Shown here in pieces: positions 22,888 through 36,223 of a stretch of 64,000 nucleotides of DNA. Numbering within the stretch: position 1 is the stretch's first letter; the number at the start of each line of letters is the position of its first letter. The DNA comes from Paramacrobiotus metropolitanus. Taxonomy: Eukaryota; Tardigrada; Eutardigrada; Parachela; Macrobiotidae. A program made the translations under genes and the position numbers. A model generated the notes under the pieces. The model was not told the DNA's origin. It ran no database searches and saw only the letters and a list, made by a program, of their open reading frames with translations. The stretch lies in the NCBI RefSeq assembly GCF_019649055.1, contig NW_026570403.1:62001-126000 (forward strand), read 5' to 3'.

Positions 22888-25800
22888 ATGAAAGCGCTTT
22901 TCATGGAATATGTTCACGATCCCGATACACCGGCGGTGCGGATAAAGATCCAGGAAGCATGGGAAAAATTAGGAGGAGCCACAAACCTCCTTGAGAATTT
23001 CTCGGTGGGCGAAGCGAGTATTTCGGTAGTATCCTGTCTGAAGTACTTGTCCAGGCGCCACGGTCTGCCGCAGTCAGTAATTAAAAACATACTATCCAAG
23101 TTACGCTCAATCGCCGATAAAAATCCGGAAGGTTCGAGCGACGCTTTCGTGAACCAGCAAATCACACAGAGTCTGAAATACAGCCTGAAACATGATCCAT
23201 CGAGTGTCAACGTGAAGCAACTTATGAATGCTTGCTCTACCGTGTTAGATGCGGACGAAAAGGATGCTTTTCGCGACCTGCCGTTGCACGTTCAAGATGC
23301 AATTTCCCAGTTGGTGCAGTGCATCATCCTGAAGATCAGTGCATGCAATCCTGGAGACGAAGCCGACCGTGATCGCTTGGTAAAGCTCGCATTCAAATAT
23401 ATTCCAGCTGCTAACGCTGATACGAAAGCCCAGCTTCAAGAAACGCTCCAGGCACACGGAATATCACTCTCAATTCACGGCGAAAAACCGCGCGAAGCGA
23501 TGCTAATAGATATTGCCAGTGATAAATTCAGTGGATCAACCGATGAAATGTTTGCAAGCGGACAGGAAATGCTTGGGCGATGCGTGAGCTCGGGAAAAAG
23601 CGCGGTGAAGGCCGACGCTGTCAATACCCAACAAACGGTCACCACAGTGTACAAGGAGAACATGTCCGAAAAAACGGAATTGCAGCGGATTGATTTGGCC
23701 AAAGCGCTGAACAGCAGTCGCGCTAGCAGTCGTGGGACCGCACACAAAATGGAAATCAACCCGGCACTGAGCAGTAAAGGCGACAGTGTCCGTTCGTACT
23801 TCCGCAGCACTGCGCAAGAAATCGATAATCTGTTGGCCCGAGCGCAGGCGAATATGGCCGTCTGTCAGGACGACATCGTGTATCTGAAGGATAAATTCTG
23901 TTACGGTTACGTAGGGAATTTCTGGGAAGGCCGCATAACGACCTTCGCCAATATCGCGCTGACCTTTTCCGTTATCGCCAAAAACCAGATTGTGGACGAT
24001 ACCATTCAGGAGGATTTGGCCAAGATAACGTTCGACGCATCACTCGACGGCAGCTATGACGAGTGCCGGTTACTGTTTCTGAAAATGTTTCAGCTGTGTG
24101 CTGAACGCAGCAATTCGAAACTTCCAGAAAAAGTCACAAAAATATTGCTGAAATTTCAGAAGAACAGCGAATGCACACGCGATATGAAGAAAATTTTGTG
24201 GGTCATACTGAAAAAAGACGACAGCAACTTGCAGGAGAGTTTCGCCGCGGCTCTGGAGATACTACAGCATGCTAAGGAAGAACAGGATGAAATGACCCGA
24301 GACAGCATTGAGTATATTTGGGAACAAGTTGTCAATCCTGCTCGAGCGTTGCACCTAGAGAAAAGTCTAACTTTTTCCTCCACATTGATTGATATTTTAA
24401 GCGGGAGTGAGAAAGGTCAGTATGGTTTGGACACAGCTTCGCAAGTAGCCGCTATTCTGGACGACCTTTTGTCGCATGTTCCTGGTGAGCTTCCCCAAGC
24501 CGTATCCGAGGGAATTCAAACCCTGCTGAGCAGTTTCAAAGAAGCCTGGAAAGTATATTCCAAGTAAGTAAAAAAAATAAAAAAAAAAGTAAAAAAAAAG
24601 TAAGTTAATCTCAGTGAATTCAGTCAGCTTTCTCCTTGCACTTTGTACGATAACGAGTGCTGAGTCCTTTGTGAAGAGGTTGCAAAAACCCTTCTAGTCT
24701 GCTGTACACTGCTTGTCTCCCTCTCTCCTTTTCGCTTCGGTAATAAATGTTAAACATTACTGAAAGGTGCAGTACATTTATCATTATTATCGTTTTGTAT
24801 TCTTATTGCTTAGTTGGAGTGAGAAGGATTCCGAACCGCACCGAAGACTATATATACAGAGCGTCATTGCGATCATCCTTAATACTTTAAGTCATCGGAA
24901 ATTTGACGCCTCGCGCATCGATTCACTAGACGTACTCCCGATTATGGTGCATCTTGCGCTGGACCCCGAGACTGATCAGCGTCTGGTCGCCCACATCATC
25001 ATCGTTCTGGGCAACCTGGTTATCGAGAAGAAAGTGAGTCACATACCCGGAGTGGAGCAGCTGGCTTCTCGTCTGAAATTAAACGACGCGATCGACGAAG
25101 ACGGTATGATCCGCTTGGATTCTGATCAGACGACAAAGACCGTGGGCCTCAAATACGTATCGGCAGTGATTGCACAGATGCTGCTGCAGCTGATCTTTAT
25201 CCCTGAGGAACCTCTACGCTACGCCACCACCCTCGACGAAATTAAGGCGGCAATCAATACCAGTCCTGACAAAAACACGCAGATTCGTTGTGCGGAATGC
25301 ATTTTCCATGCAGTTGTTAACAGTTACCCCGATATGACCGATAAGTATTTGTGGCCGTTGCTTCCGCTTACTAGTAGCGCGGTCGCTGATGTCCGCATCA
25401 ATTGCACGGCCGCGTACTGTCTGCTTCTCGAGCGCGTGACTTTCAGCGAACGAAAACATGTACTGACTACGAACGAACTGACTGATTTGTCCCTCATGTA
25501 CACCTATGAACCGGTTGTACTCAGTGGACGTGATTTCACCAAGGTCATTAATGCCTCCGTGTTAAAGGTCGTGCTGAATGCTGCGCCTGATGTGCGGTTT
25601 TCCGACACGGTACACCAGCAACTGTCCACAATCTTAATGGCAGAAGGAGCGCCACACGCTGAAGTGGATCAGGAAATGGTCCTCAAGATTCTGTATGCGC
25701 AGGTTCAATCGCCAGTCGTCAGACAAGGGCTGCCGATGTACTGCTTGGATGCAGTGGAAAACCTGGTTCTAACCAACATAACCAACAATCAACATTTCGA

Positions 25801-28800
25801 AATCTGTGCCAACATCTTAACTGTGGTTTTGCAGAGGTTCCATCAGTGTATAAATCCTGCGGTTTTGGATTTCGTCCAGCACCGATTCGATACGGAACAG
25901 CGTTTTGAACGGCTGTGCTTCTGGTTGACCTTTGCCGCCATCTGTGTGCAGGATGTTCCTGAGCATGTTTTCCATCGATTTGACCTGGAGTTTGCGTCAG
26001 TGCGTTTATTGGCAGCGTACAGCTCTTCGGAAACCTTCGGTTTTATCGAAACCCTGAGTCAGCACGCAAAGAACTGTTTATTTGTGCATCTCAAAAGCTA
26101 TTTCCAGCGTGGATTTAAAATGTCTGGATTAAACAAGAAACTTTTCGACTTGTGCATTCAAGAGAAAATCAATGTAGAGATCATTTTGGAGTCTTTGCTG
26201 CTGGTGTGCGAAAATGGACAGATTCTCCCGCGAGATTTAATTGACCGTGTATTTGACCATGTAAACGAAGACCAATTGCCGGTTGCGCAGCTTTCTTTAG
26301 CCTCCGCCATCGTACAGAACAACCAGTCGTTGCCGAAGGCGTTCACCCAAAAAATTGTTGCTAATTTCTGCTCGGGCAGTTTTCCGGAACTGTTCCAAAA
26401 TTCCGAAAAATGCGCAAAGTTCAACATCATCACCAAATTGATGCATAATAATTTTGAGATACCCGACACGCGCAACGTTACCGCAAAACTGTGCGAAGGC
26501 TGGAAGAGTGAAAGCGGCGGTAATCATCGTCAAAAACTCGACATAATTTCAGCGTTGGCGAGTCAGGTTAACTCCGTGTTCGCGGCGTGTGATATCGATC
26601 CGCAGCCGTTGGAGACGGTCTTCGTGGAAGCTATGAGTTCCGACAATGCGCAAATGATCGAAACGGCGTTGAATGGTTTCATCGCTCTGAGCCGGCACAG
26701 AAGCCCGGCGGAGTCACTGTGTGATGACAGTCATTTCACGCTGTTGATGAAACTTCAAAGATCTGCTTCGTCCACCGACTCCGTTAAAGAAACGATCGCG
26801 GAGTTTTTAACATCTATGCAGAAAATTCTCCCAGCACATGTGAGAGCCAGTCTGAATTTGTCGCATCTGGAGAACAAGGCAAACCTGGAAGTGGTGACCG
26901 ATCTTCCAATGCTATGCAAACTGGATGACTTCGAATTTTTTGAATCGCAGCCATGTCAAACGCGACTACAGAAAATTCTGGAAAGCGATGGCGACATGGA
27001 TGTTGTTATGGAGGTACTAACGATAATTGCGAGCTATCCGCGTATTTCTCGTCTGCCAGCAAAGACTCTCGAAGCAGTTGGATTCGTAAAGCTCAGTAAG
27101 AATCATCCGAAGGTTACTGAAAAATGTCAAAGTGTCATAGCTGCTGGTTTGGAGAACGGAATTCAGTTAACGGAAAAACTGAAAGCGTACATGTCGTCCG
27201 ACCAGCAAAGCGAACGCGCATCACCGATCGGTGCGAATGCAACCGAGAGCCACAAAATTGTTAGTCAGCTGTACGAATTCCTGAACACGGAAACGACGCC
27301 AGTCACACTTACGAAAGTGTTAAATGAAAGCAACGGTCTGGATGAGCAAACGTTAACGCTGCTGTTGGAAAAGGATTTCTCCTGGTGTGCGAATTTAGCA
27401 GAGTATTTAGCCAACCAAGTTCTGTTACCTTTGGCTTCAAAGACCATTGGCTATAACTATCAGTTGCGGAAAAAGTTCATGGAAGTATTTTGCAACGAAA
27501 TCCGTATCCGTGGGGAAGCTGTGAGTGATACGTTGCTGGAAGCGCTAAAGACTGTACTTTCTATGCACCAAGAACCGGAACTCAGCGCGGAAGAATTCAT
27601 TTACGCTTTTTTCCACTCTGCCTCGGCCAGTGCAACAATTTCGATCGATAGGATGCGACGTATCTTGCAGTGCCTAGTAGCGTTGGTGACGTCTGCGAGC
27701 CGCTGCAATCCCGAAACGCTGATTGAGCCAAACGTTTTGCAGTTTTTTCCTGCGCTGTTGCATCATCCATCGTCTTTCGTGCGAAGACAATGCGTCCTTG
27801 CACTGGAAATTGTAAGTTCCGTTACGTCGGTCACAGACTTGACTGCTGATGTCTCTTCGTCAGCCGCTCAGATAAGAACACTTCTTGACTCGATCATCAC
27901 CCACGCGCTTCAACAGATCTTTGCGGAATGCGGTGATTGCGAAGTCACCCAACAACTGGCGCTCGACACAAGTTTTAATGACGATTTTGCTTGGTTTCTC
28001 GTATGCCTGACAAACTGGGATTTCGATATCGTCAAGCCGGTGCGCTCCGATCGCACACAGTGGCGACAACGTATGCTTAAGTCGGATTTTCTGCTGAATT
28101 TTGCGGATTCCTTCGACCGGGCGGTCGACTTACATAAGCACGTGTTGACCATTGCAAGCAAGTTTTCCGCTGATGAAGAACGCGAAGAATTCTTCGATTA
28201 CCTGTCACTGGTCTGTTACGACGCCGAAAATTCAGACTTGCCGAAAACGCTATCATCTTTAACATTGCTGGATGCAAAAGAGCTAAAAGAATTGTCACTC
28301 ATTCCAAGTGCCGACTTCAGACGACAGCTTGCGGAACAAGTCATCTCGAAGCTTTTTGCGGAAAGGGTCACTTTCACCCAGTCTCCTCAGATTCGGAGTT
28401 TATTAACACAACAACTAATTTCGGTATTCGGAATTCATTTGGCGACAACCATTTGCATAGCGTGCGAAAGAATCGAGTCCATGCAAGAATTCACTGCGTT
28501 CTTGGAGTATTTCGAAGGAACAACAGTTAAAGATTTGGCAAGGAAACAGGATAGCTTCGGGCAACAAACTCCAAGCACAAAACGCTTGCAGCAAATCGCT
28601 GTGCAACTGGGAACCGAGTTTCTCGTGCAAAATATTCCGGAACACACCGCCCATCGGCAGAGAATCGAACGCGTGATTGGTAAACTCTTGCAGAACGGAG
28701 TATTGCTTTGCGATCTGCAGCAGCTTCTCACCGTGTGTGTATCCGCTTCTCCAGCACTAAAATCATTCGTGCATGCGATTGGTCAAGCGTATCAGTATCG

Positions 28801-31800
28801 GTTAACCGGCACGTCCTTCGCCGCTCTACGGGAGGTGGCTTCCCGGGCACAATCCGAAATGGAGATCATAGCAGCAGTCAATAAATTCACACGAGAAAAT
28901 GTCTTTGATGGCAAACACGGTGTCAAACAGGCCGCACACATTGTCAGCGAATTCCGTCGCGACAACACGCGTGTTTCATACAAATGGAGCTGTCTACGGG
29001 AGCGTTTCGTCAAAGCCGGTTACGAATGGGAAATCTTGCAGCTGCACATCTTCCGCATCTTCAACGCTGATCTCCGAAGCCGCGTTTACAAATCCGACAT
29101 CCTGGTTAACACGTGGACCGATACGGACATTACAAACTGGGCGTTGCAAGCGGTCGCCAGAAAGTGCGAATATCGACCAGCGGAATTCGTAACGGAGGCA
29201 TTGGCCATCGCCCGCCTTGCCATGGAAAAATTCAAAAATTTCGTTCTGACGAAAGTACAGATTTTAAGTTGTCTGGTCGCTCTGGATAAACTGAAGAAGG
29301 ACACCACGAAAGGTCAGCTGCAGCAGGTCGCTACCGGATCCGGTAAATCGGCCATCGTTGCAGTATTAGCCGCGGTCAAGGCGCTGGAAGGTCACACCGT
29401 GGACATTTACACCAGCAGTCCGGTGTTGGCGGAGCGCGACGCGCAGGAATGGGCGCCGTTCTACCAAATGTTCGGGCTGACGTGCGGACACAACGGCGAT
29501 AAAGGCGTATATGTTGCTAAGAAGAAACCATGTTACGATCAGCGGATTGTGTACGGCGAGTGTGCACAGTTTCAGTTTGATTATTTGCGGGATAAGTACA
29601 GTGGATTGGGTACACTGGGCGGCCGCAGTACGGACTTCGCTATCGTCGACGAAGTGGACTCTGCGTTAATCGACGACAGCGCGAAACTGGCGCGCCTATC
29701 GACGACCTTGCCGGGAATCGATACACTGCATGTTTTGTACTGTCTCATCTGGGATCGTCTGTTACATATACAGTCCCACCTGTTCTCCATCCGGGAACGA
29801 CAGTTCTACGTCGAAGGACGAATCACACGGGAAGAATCTGTTGGAACTTTCGCGTACCATTTTGCAAACGTGGAAGATGAACTGCTTGCAATTCGAAATT
29901 TAGTCAAGTTCATCCTGGAAGCATCGAATGACGATTTGCTCAAAGCCAGAATCTTCGTGGTGGATGACCTCGAGATGTTCGTCAAGAACCACATGACAGA
30001 GCACGTTCAGTCTGTACTGGAATCGGAATCACTTGGTTTGCAGTTCCCTGTCCACATTAAGGACTTCGCGCGAAACCAGATTCCGTTGTGGGTAGAGAGT
30101 GCCTTGACCGCCATTAAATACCAGGAAAATGTCCACTACATTGTCGATGAAGGCCAGATTAAACCGGTGGACTATCTAACCACAGGTGTGGTGCAGTCCA
30201 GCACCAACTGGAACAACGGTCTCCACCAGTTCCTACAGCTTAAGCACTCGTTGAAGATCCATTCGGAAACAGTGACAACGAATTTTTTGTCGAACTATTC
30301 AATGTTCAGCAAGTACGGTACCAATATCATCGGCTTCACCGGGACCTTGGGATCCACCTATGAACGGGAGATCATGTATAACATTTACCATGTAAAGCTA
30401 CTCGTTCTGCCAGAAACCTACTTTAAACGCTATATCCAGTTTCCGGATATTTGCGTGGAAACCGAAGAGCAGTGGCTGAAAGAGATTGCCATTACGACCA
30501 TGGCGGAAACGTCGAAAATGCGAGCTGCTCTAGTGATCTGTGAAACCATCAAAACGGCGCATCTACTTGCTTCAGTTTTTTCCGGCTTTAAGGTTAGTAT
30601 ATTTTTTTGATTGTACTGTGCGCCTGGTAACCACCGAATTCTTAGGTCAAAGTTAAGCTGTACGTAAAAAACCAAGAAGGACAAGAAAAGCAGATCGAAC
30701 GTCTCCACCCTGGTGACGTGGTTGTAGCGACCAATCTCGCGGGTCGCGGTACCGATCTGAAGACCACAGAAATCGAAGAATACGGCGGACTGCACGTGTG
30801 TCTAACGTTTCTTCCACACAGCCAACGGACGGAAGAACAGGCATTCGGCCGAACGTCGCGACAAGGCAACAAAGGCACCGGGCAACTGATTATCATCGGC
30901 GACCCACACTCCGATTACCGGCACCAGCGCGACCTCGAAGAAAAACGCATGCTGGAGGATTTTCGCGACCGTGAACTCCCATATATTCAAATGAAAGGGA
31001 AGCTTTTTGAAGAATTCTGCGAATATTACAACAGCGTTCGCCAACAGCTGCAAAGTCAACGGAGTTTCTGGAAGAACATGGGCGACGGTGTCCAGGATGT
31101 AGCGCAGTCGTGGCTCGGTGTTGGAAGTGGCAGCGCTCCTTCGCTTTTGGAAACAGTTGTGCTTTTGTCCGTGGAAGAGCAGTGGGCAAAGTTTCTCCTT
31201 ATGGTGGACCGCGAGAAATTCGACAGTGAGAAAGCACGTGCAGAATTGCAGACTTTTAAGTCAAATCTGGAGAAAGCGGAAAGTAACCATGACCTTATTA
31301 AGGCCGCCAGCAACGCCTTCTATTTCGTGCAGTTGGGTAAAAATCGTAAAATTACCAGTCTGATAAAAAAAGTGAAATAATTGCGATTGTAGCCTTCGAC
31401 CAAATAGCTTAAGTAACAGCTTAATAATAATTAATTGCTCAGTTAATTAGGTAGACGATGCACTTATTTAGATCCTTATCTTTAGGAAATTTTGAATATG
31501 TCAACGAACGTCACGCAGCGGCTACGGAATACTACGAAACCGCCGTTCAAATGGATCCACCGTTTGCTGTCGGTGCACAAATGGGCCTTGCCGCTGCATC
31601 GCTTAACGCCGGTGATTCAGCGGACTATAAAAGAAAAGCGGTGGAGGAATTTCACGGCGTTCTGAGTCTGCTGTACAAAGAGATGTCCGTCATTAACACG
31701 ATGCAGGCTTTGTCTCAAAAGCCATTCTCTCCGGGTTCAGCTTCCGATACACCGCTTTTCCAGCAGCTCATACAAAAGGCGAATCTCCTGGGCTATTTCA

Positions 31801-34800
31801 TCAACACCATTCAATCCAATATTGATGCGACGGAAAGGTCACTGCGAAAGGTCAACCTGGAATATCAGACAAAATCTGACAGATGCACTATCCGTCTGCC
31901 GAATGATCTTCTTTTAAAGAATTCGAAAACCCGATGCCTTGATGAAAATCTGAAACCGTTTGAAAAGTTCAGTTTGACGTTTCACGATCAAACGGTGCAC
32001 CATGATAGCGTCGAGAAGGATCAGGCGCTAGAAACTCTTCCTGGGATGATGGCTGCCCCTCTGCTGTGGAGATCGTCCAGAGTCACTTTGTGCTGTGAAT
32101 CCGCTGATATCGCAAAACTTCTCGACGAACCCAACTTTAAACTGTTCAAGAAGGTTCCCGAAGTTAGCGTTGAAGTTCTTAAGATGCACCGGGATTTCGA
32201 TAAAGGAGGAAAGTTGCCATTTCAGTTTAACGATATCAAGGATTTAGGTGTTAGCAGTTTTGATCTGGAGATTTCTGGTCCTCAGCAAACCTTGATAAGG
32301 GCCGCCGAGAATCTATTAAAGAAATCGAAGACATTTGAGCACGATACGATCGTTCTTGTAGCAACTGATAATACTAACGAGCAGCAGTTGATCAGCAAAG
32401 TTTTGCCATCGAAAATGGAGGAAAAAGAGAAACTGGCCATCATCGAGCAGTTTAAAGGTAGCTGCATCTCCATTAAAGTCACTGGGTTGTCTCGTGCCGC
32501 TAATGTGCATAATTCGAACGAAGCTTTGGGTAAAGATTACAATCCAGCGGCACCGCAACTAAATATTAACTTAACTCTTCGTGGTTTGAAAGCAAAGCCG
32601 AAGACAGATGGCGAGAAATCGAAGAAGGATGGCGAATCGTTTAAAAACGTGGTGAAAGCCGCATGGAACAAAGAAATCGCCAATTACAAGACGAATCTTA
32701 TTTTATCGGAAATGTCGTCCGATACTGCTAAAGATGTGATCAAAGTCATTCGAAAGCATAACATCAGATTCACGATGCAGCTGTACAATTTGAGTTGGGA
32801 CGATGCGAATAAGCTACTGAAAGAGGCAAAGATTGACCAGGAGCAGATGAACCAGACAAAAGTGCAAGAGCTCCCGGACATGTTCACCCACAGCCAAGTG
32901 CCGTTGCAGGAGATACGGGAACTGAGCGCACGTGGTATTCTCCTGCTAGTGTCCTTCAACGAGAAGCAGTTTATTCCGTGGATCAGCTTGTTCAGCGTCT
33001 GTGGACTGGCGTCAGTGCAGGCGGTGGCGGGCGGGCTCCTCATCACGACGGGTTTCGGAGCCAGCCTGGGAATGTCACTAGTTACGGAGGCCATGTCGGA
33101 TCTGACCACGGCTCACCGTATTTACACCACCCGCAATTTCAGCTGGAACGATTATGTTACACAGAAAGCTGTCAGTGTGGTCATAACGGTATCGACCATG
33201 GGCTTAAACAACCTGGCAAACGGCGCAAAAGGAATGAAACTTCTTGCTACGGGAACTACCGCTGCTAGTTCGACGGTAGCGGCTGCCAACACCGCGATTA
33301 TCAACACAACCGGTAAGCCGAGTTACTATTGCTTTTAGAGAAAAAAAAACCGGTATCAGTTTCGTATGCAATCACCACATTCCAGCATTCGCGCACTCTG
33401 AAGCACTTTCTTTTTATAATTATTATGAAATTCTACAGCCACGGAATTTGTATACGATGACCTGAAAACCGTTTGTGTTTGCAAGATTCGTTGCTGAAAT
33501 GTAACGAAAAGAGACAAGAAAAAAGCTTAAGCGCTGTGTCGTGCAACAAAGTTCATGAGATCGGATAACATAATAATTTTTGTAGAAAGCAGAAATACAG
33601 AGAAATGCTGCGAAATCATTCAAAGCGAACAAACATATGCGAAATGGGCTATTGTACCGGCAAGTTGCAAATGACCGTGTTTCTTAACCGTCATAATACT
33701 GTTGACCGTTGCTTTGTTTAACAGGAGCAAACCTTAGAGTTTTGGCGGTTAAACACATCGCCGTGCGCACCACCGAAACTGGCGCCCGCATCGGATTGAA
33801 AGTCCTGACCGACAAACTGTCGGGGTTCTGTTTCGAACAAATTCGCGAAGCCATTGTGCGAGAAGTGGAACCCAGAGTAGAAAACGCATTCTTCCATCAA
33901 AAATTCAAGACTATTATAGCAATAACATGGGCGCAACACCGCATCCTCGATGCCGGCACTCCTACAGCGACGACGGCGCTGACTCTGCAGCGCAAACTGG
34001 AACGATTGGTGAAAGCCACCATGAATCCGCAATTGCCAACGTGGCGTGCGTGGTGGAACTCAGTCGGCGCGCCGTTGGCTAACAGTATTTTATCCGATCC
34101 GAATTTCGTCGGGAGCGCCTACAGCAAACTGGTCATGTGCTGGGGCGCCGTGTCCGGTCTACATGAAATAGCCGATATCACTTCCCGAGTTTTTAATGAA
34201 ATGGAAGGCAAATTGCAGGAAGACGTGGAGGTCTTCCGGCAGATATTACGCAAAAACGATTTCTCCGCCGAATCAATTAATAAAATATGCACAAAAGAAA
34301 ACTTAAACAATAATTTCAAAGGTTTTAACGTTGTTCTGGACAGAAAAGAAAACGAAGTACTGCAAAAACTCTTGATTACCATGTCCGAACAGCAGAAGCA
34401 ATTTGACGCAGCCCAAGTGCGGGTCGAAATGAGTGTGCTGCATAAAGCGGTGACCGATCTGATCGTCGGCCACATCATTCGCACTGCCAACGCCCATCTT
34501 GTGTCGCCCGTTATGTCGCAAGCGGCCGGTGCTATTGTACGCGGTATCTCGGAAGAACTGCAGAAGCGCTTCCTGGTTAGCGAAGCGCAGGACTCGAAAG
34601 ACCCAAAGTTCCTGGACCGGACACGAACAATCAAAGGGCAAATTGAAATGAATGCCAAGGAATATATGATTAACTTTCAGTTACGGGAAATGATTGCAAA
34701 AGCCGAAGCCGCTACCGAGCGCGCCGAAAGAGACGGAATTAAAGACGGTGCGCCGGACGACCCTGAGGTCAAGAAATTAGCTACGGATATTGCCGATAAT

Positions 34801-35655
34801 AAGCCGATCGACAATCCGACTTTTCTTTTACTAGCAAAGTTCCGTAACCTTAATATCAAAATCGTTGAAGATCCGGATTACGTACCCACCGAAGAGGAGA
34901 AAGCTTCCGGTGTGCGTATTGTCGTTTACACACCACCGCCGCCGGGTGAACCCAACGGCGTGGGGCATTATGCTCTGAAGAACGCTGACGGAGACGGATT
35001 TGAGATTGAGGACACAGGAGACAGCAGTCAGAATAACTGCGGCTACGACATTCTGTCGAAGCTCGCTGCCGATTCTCCGTCCGCATCCGAACTACGACTG
35101 CAAGCGGTCAGCATGATGTTGGCTGACCCACAGGCCACTCGCGACATACTCGAGATCCACAGATGGTTCGAAGATAATTTCGCGCAAGAAGCGTCGCTTT
35201 TTCTCGGGGTGGGCGGAGCTCGAGCTCCTGGTCAACTGACGCCTTCAGAGAAGAGAAGGCGAGGGAGAGGCACCATTTACGTTTTGGAACACGAAGACGA
35301 AGATGGTACGCGACGGGTGAAAGTGGGTATGACCAAGCGGTCAGTCAGCAAGCGCCAGAAGGAATTAGAAAGGAAGAATCGCGAAAAATACACCCTTGTT
35401 CATACCAAGGAGGTAAACTATCGGTATTCTGTTGAACGAGATGTCCACGACGAATTAAAGGAAAGTAGAAGTCCGCGAAATGTCCAGGGTGGAACGGAAT
35501 TCTTTACGACAGAAAGCAGCGTAGTCATTCAGACCATCGATTCTGTCAGCAGGTCATACGATGACGCTTATCCCGGTGGGTTACTTCCGGAGGATCAGAA
35601 CAGTGTTCCAAGAAACGAGCCCAAACCGCCTGCTGACCAAGACAACGTTGACTAA
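22888..35655 (+). CDS. Giant SecA-like motor protein: alpha-solenoid + SecA ATPase + TPR + cysteine-peptidase-like + T5orf172 domain
   Basis: Five exons: 22888-24563, 24814-30592, 30646-31336, 31486-33312 and 33725-35655. Phases agree throughout, giving 3,967 residues. Residues 1 to about 2040 are a helical, repeat-rich solenoid (ARM/HEAT-like) with no motif I can name. SecA-type NBD1 has Walker A ATGSGKS (2065-2071), EECAQFQFDYLRDK-like YGECAQFQFDYLRDK and IVDEVDSALIDD (D2171). NBD2 has VATNLAGRGTD (2513-2522) and QAFGRTSRQG (2550-2559). TPR-like sequence follows (about 2705-2760), then a glycine-rich hydrophobic stretch (about 3214-3255), H3739...QNNCGY (C3763), and a T5orf172/GIY-YIG-like end (from 3840). 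SecA motors drive proteins across bacterial membranes; the eukaryotic role is unknown. The start is the first ATG of an exon open further upstream, so more 5' coding sequence is possible. Introns rule out bacterial contamination. Confidence 0.8.
29300..31090 (+). other. SecA-type DEAD motor domain within the giant gene
   Basis: Encodes both RecA-like halves of a SecA translocase motor, split by the 53-bp intron at 30593-30645. Visible motifs: QQVATGSGKS (motif I), SSPVLAERDAQEW (equivalent of the NDYLAxRD box), FDYLRDK, VDEVDSALIDD (motif II, DEVD), GFTGTLGS (motif III), ATNLAGRGTD (motif V) and GRTSRQG (motif VI). All catalytic residues expected for ATP hydrolysis appear present. The part between NBD1 and motif III, where bacterial SecA carries its preprotein cross-linking domain, is present but not recognisable. 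Confidence 0.85.
34960..35090 (+). other. Cysteine-peptidase-like motif in the giant protein
   Basis: GHYAL (H3739), then IEDTG (D3754), then SQNNCGYDIL (C3763), followed by an ELRLQAVSMML helix. The NNC-x-Y/F...ELR pattern resembles the cysteine helix of OTU/papain-like peptidases. The histidine comes before the cysteine, as in a permuted papain fold or a clan CE enzyme, but the D-to-C distance is much shorter than in Ulp1. The fold is suggested by motif only. Confidence 0.45.
35269..35560 (+). other. C-terminal T5orf172/GIY-YIG-like domain of the giant protein
   Basis: Residues about 3840-3935 read GTIYVLEHEDEDG, VKVGMTKRSVSKRQKEL, and later ERDVHDEL and GGTEFF. This matches the layout of the T5orf172 (MUG113-like) family, a branch of the GIY-YIG nuclease fold: IYVL for GIY, KVGMT for YIG, an Arg in the following helix and a later Glu. 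Nuclease activity is an inference. Confidence 0.65.
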
Positions 35656-36200
35656 CTAGGAAGTTTCAGTGTTATTAAAACCAACTATCCTTTGGATATC
35701 ATTGACTTCGAGCAGCCCATCATGCAGAGCCCAGAGATGTTCTTTTCTGTCTGTTAATTCATGTTTACACACCTTCTAAGTAATTTATTGGTTTATTAAT
35801 AGTTAGTTCAGCATCCTCGCGTAACGGGAAAACAACGCCGACAAGAAGGAAATTGTTCCAAAATCTGTTGCACTGCCCGGAATAAAATAGGTGCGTTAGG
35901 CCAATGTGATTGTGGTAAAAAAGTTGTGTCTGGATAATGTAATGCGTGTTGTGATGGAAAACTGTCTATTATGAATATCCGGAATAGGGGCAGTTTTTGT
36001 TATCGTACTCGTACACCTTCGCCGCAGACCTGGTAACCGTCGTTTTCTGTTCTTCGCTATTTCCTTAATTTCTCAAGTTGTCGAAATAAAACGAAACCAA
36101 AAATTTCTCAAGGTTACGAGAAGATTGCAGAATGCACATGGATAATTTCTTGTAGAAGGCTGTGTGACGCTCATGTGGAATGCACATAGATATTTTTTGC
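35656..36200. other. 3' flank of the giant gene
   Basis: AATAAA at 35881-35886, about 225 bases after the stop, is the likely polyadenylation signal. Nothing else is recognised. Confidence 0.4.
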
Positions 36201-36223
36201 GCGGATTATACGTATAACACGAG

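Noticed and set aside
31378-31457. Two separate genes, one ending at the TAA at 31380 and another starting at the ATG at 31458
   Set aside because: A donor at 31337 and an acceptor at 31485 join the frames in phase and rebuild a TPR-like sequence (QLGNFEY...AVQMDP). The split model leaves that repeat broken.
22888-35655. Bacterial contamination or an endosymbiont contig as the source of the SecA motor
   Set aside because: The reading frame is joined through four phase-consistent GT-AG introns and flanked by plainly animal genes on the same contig.
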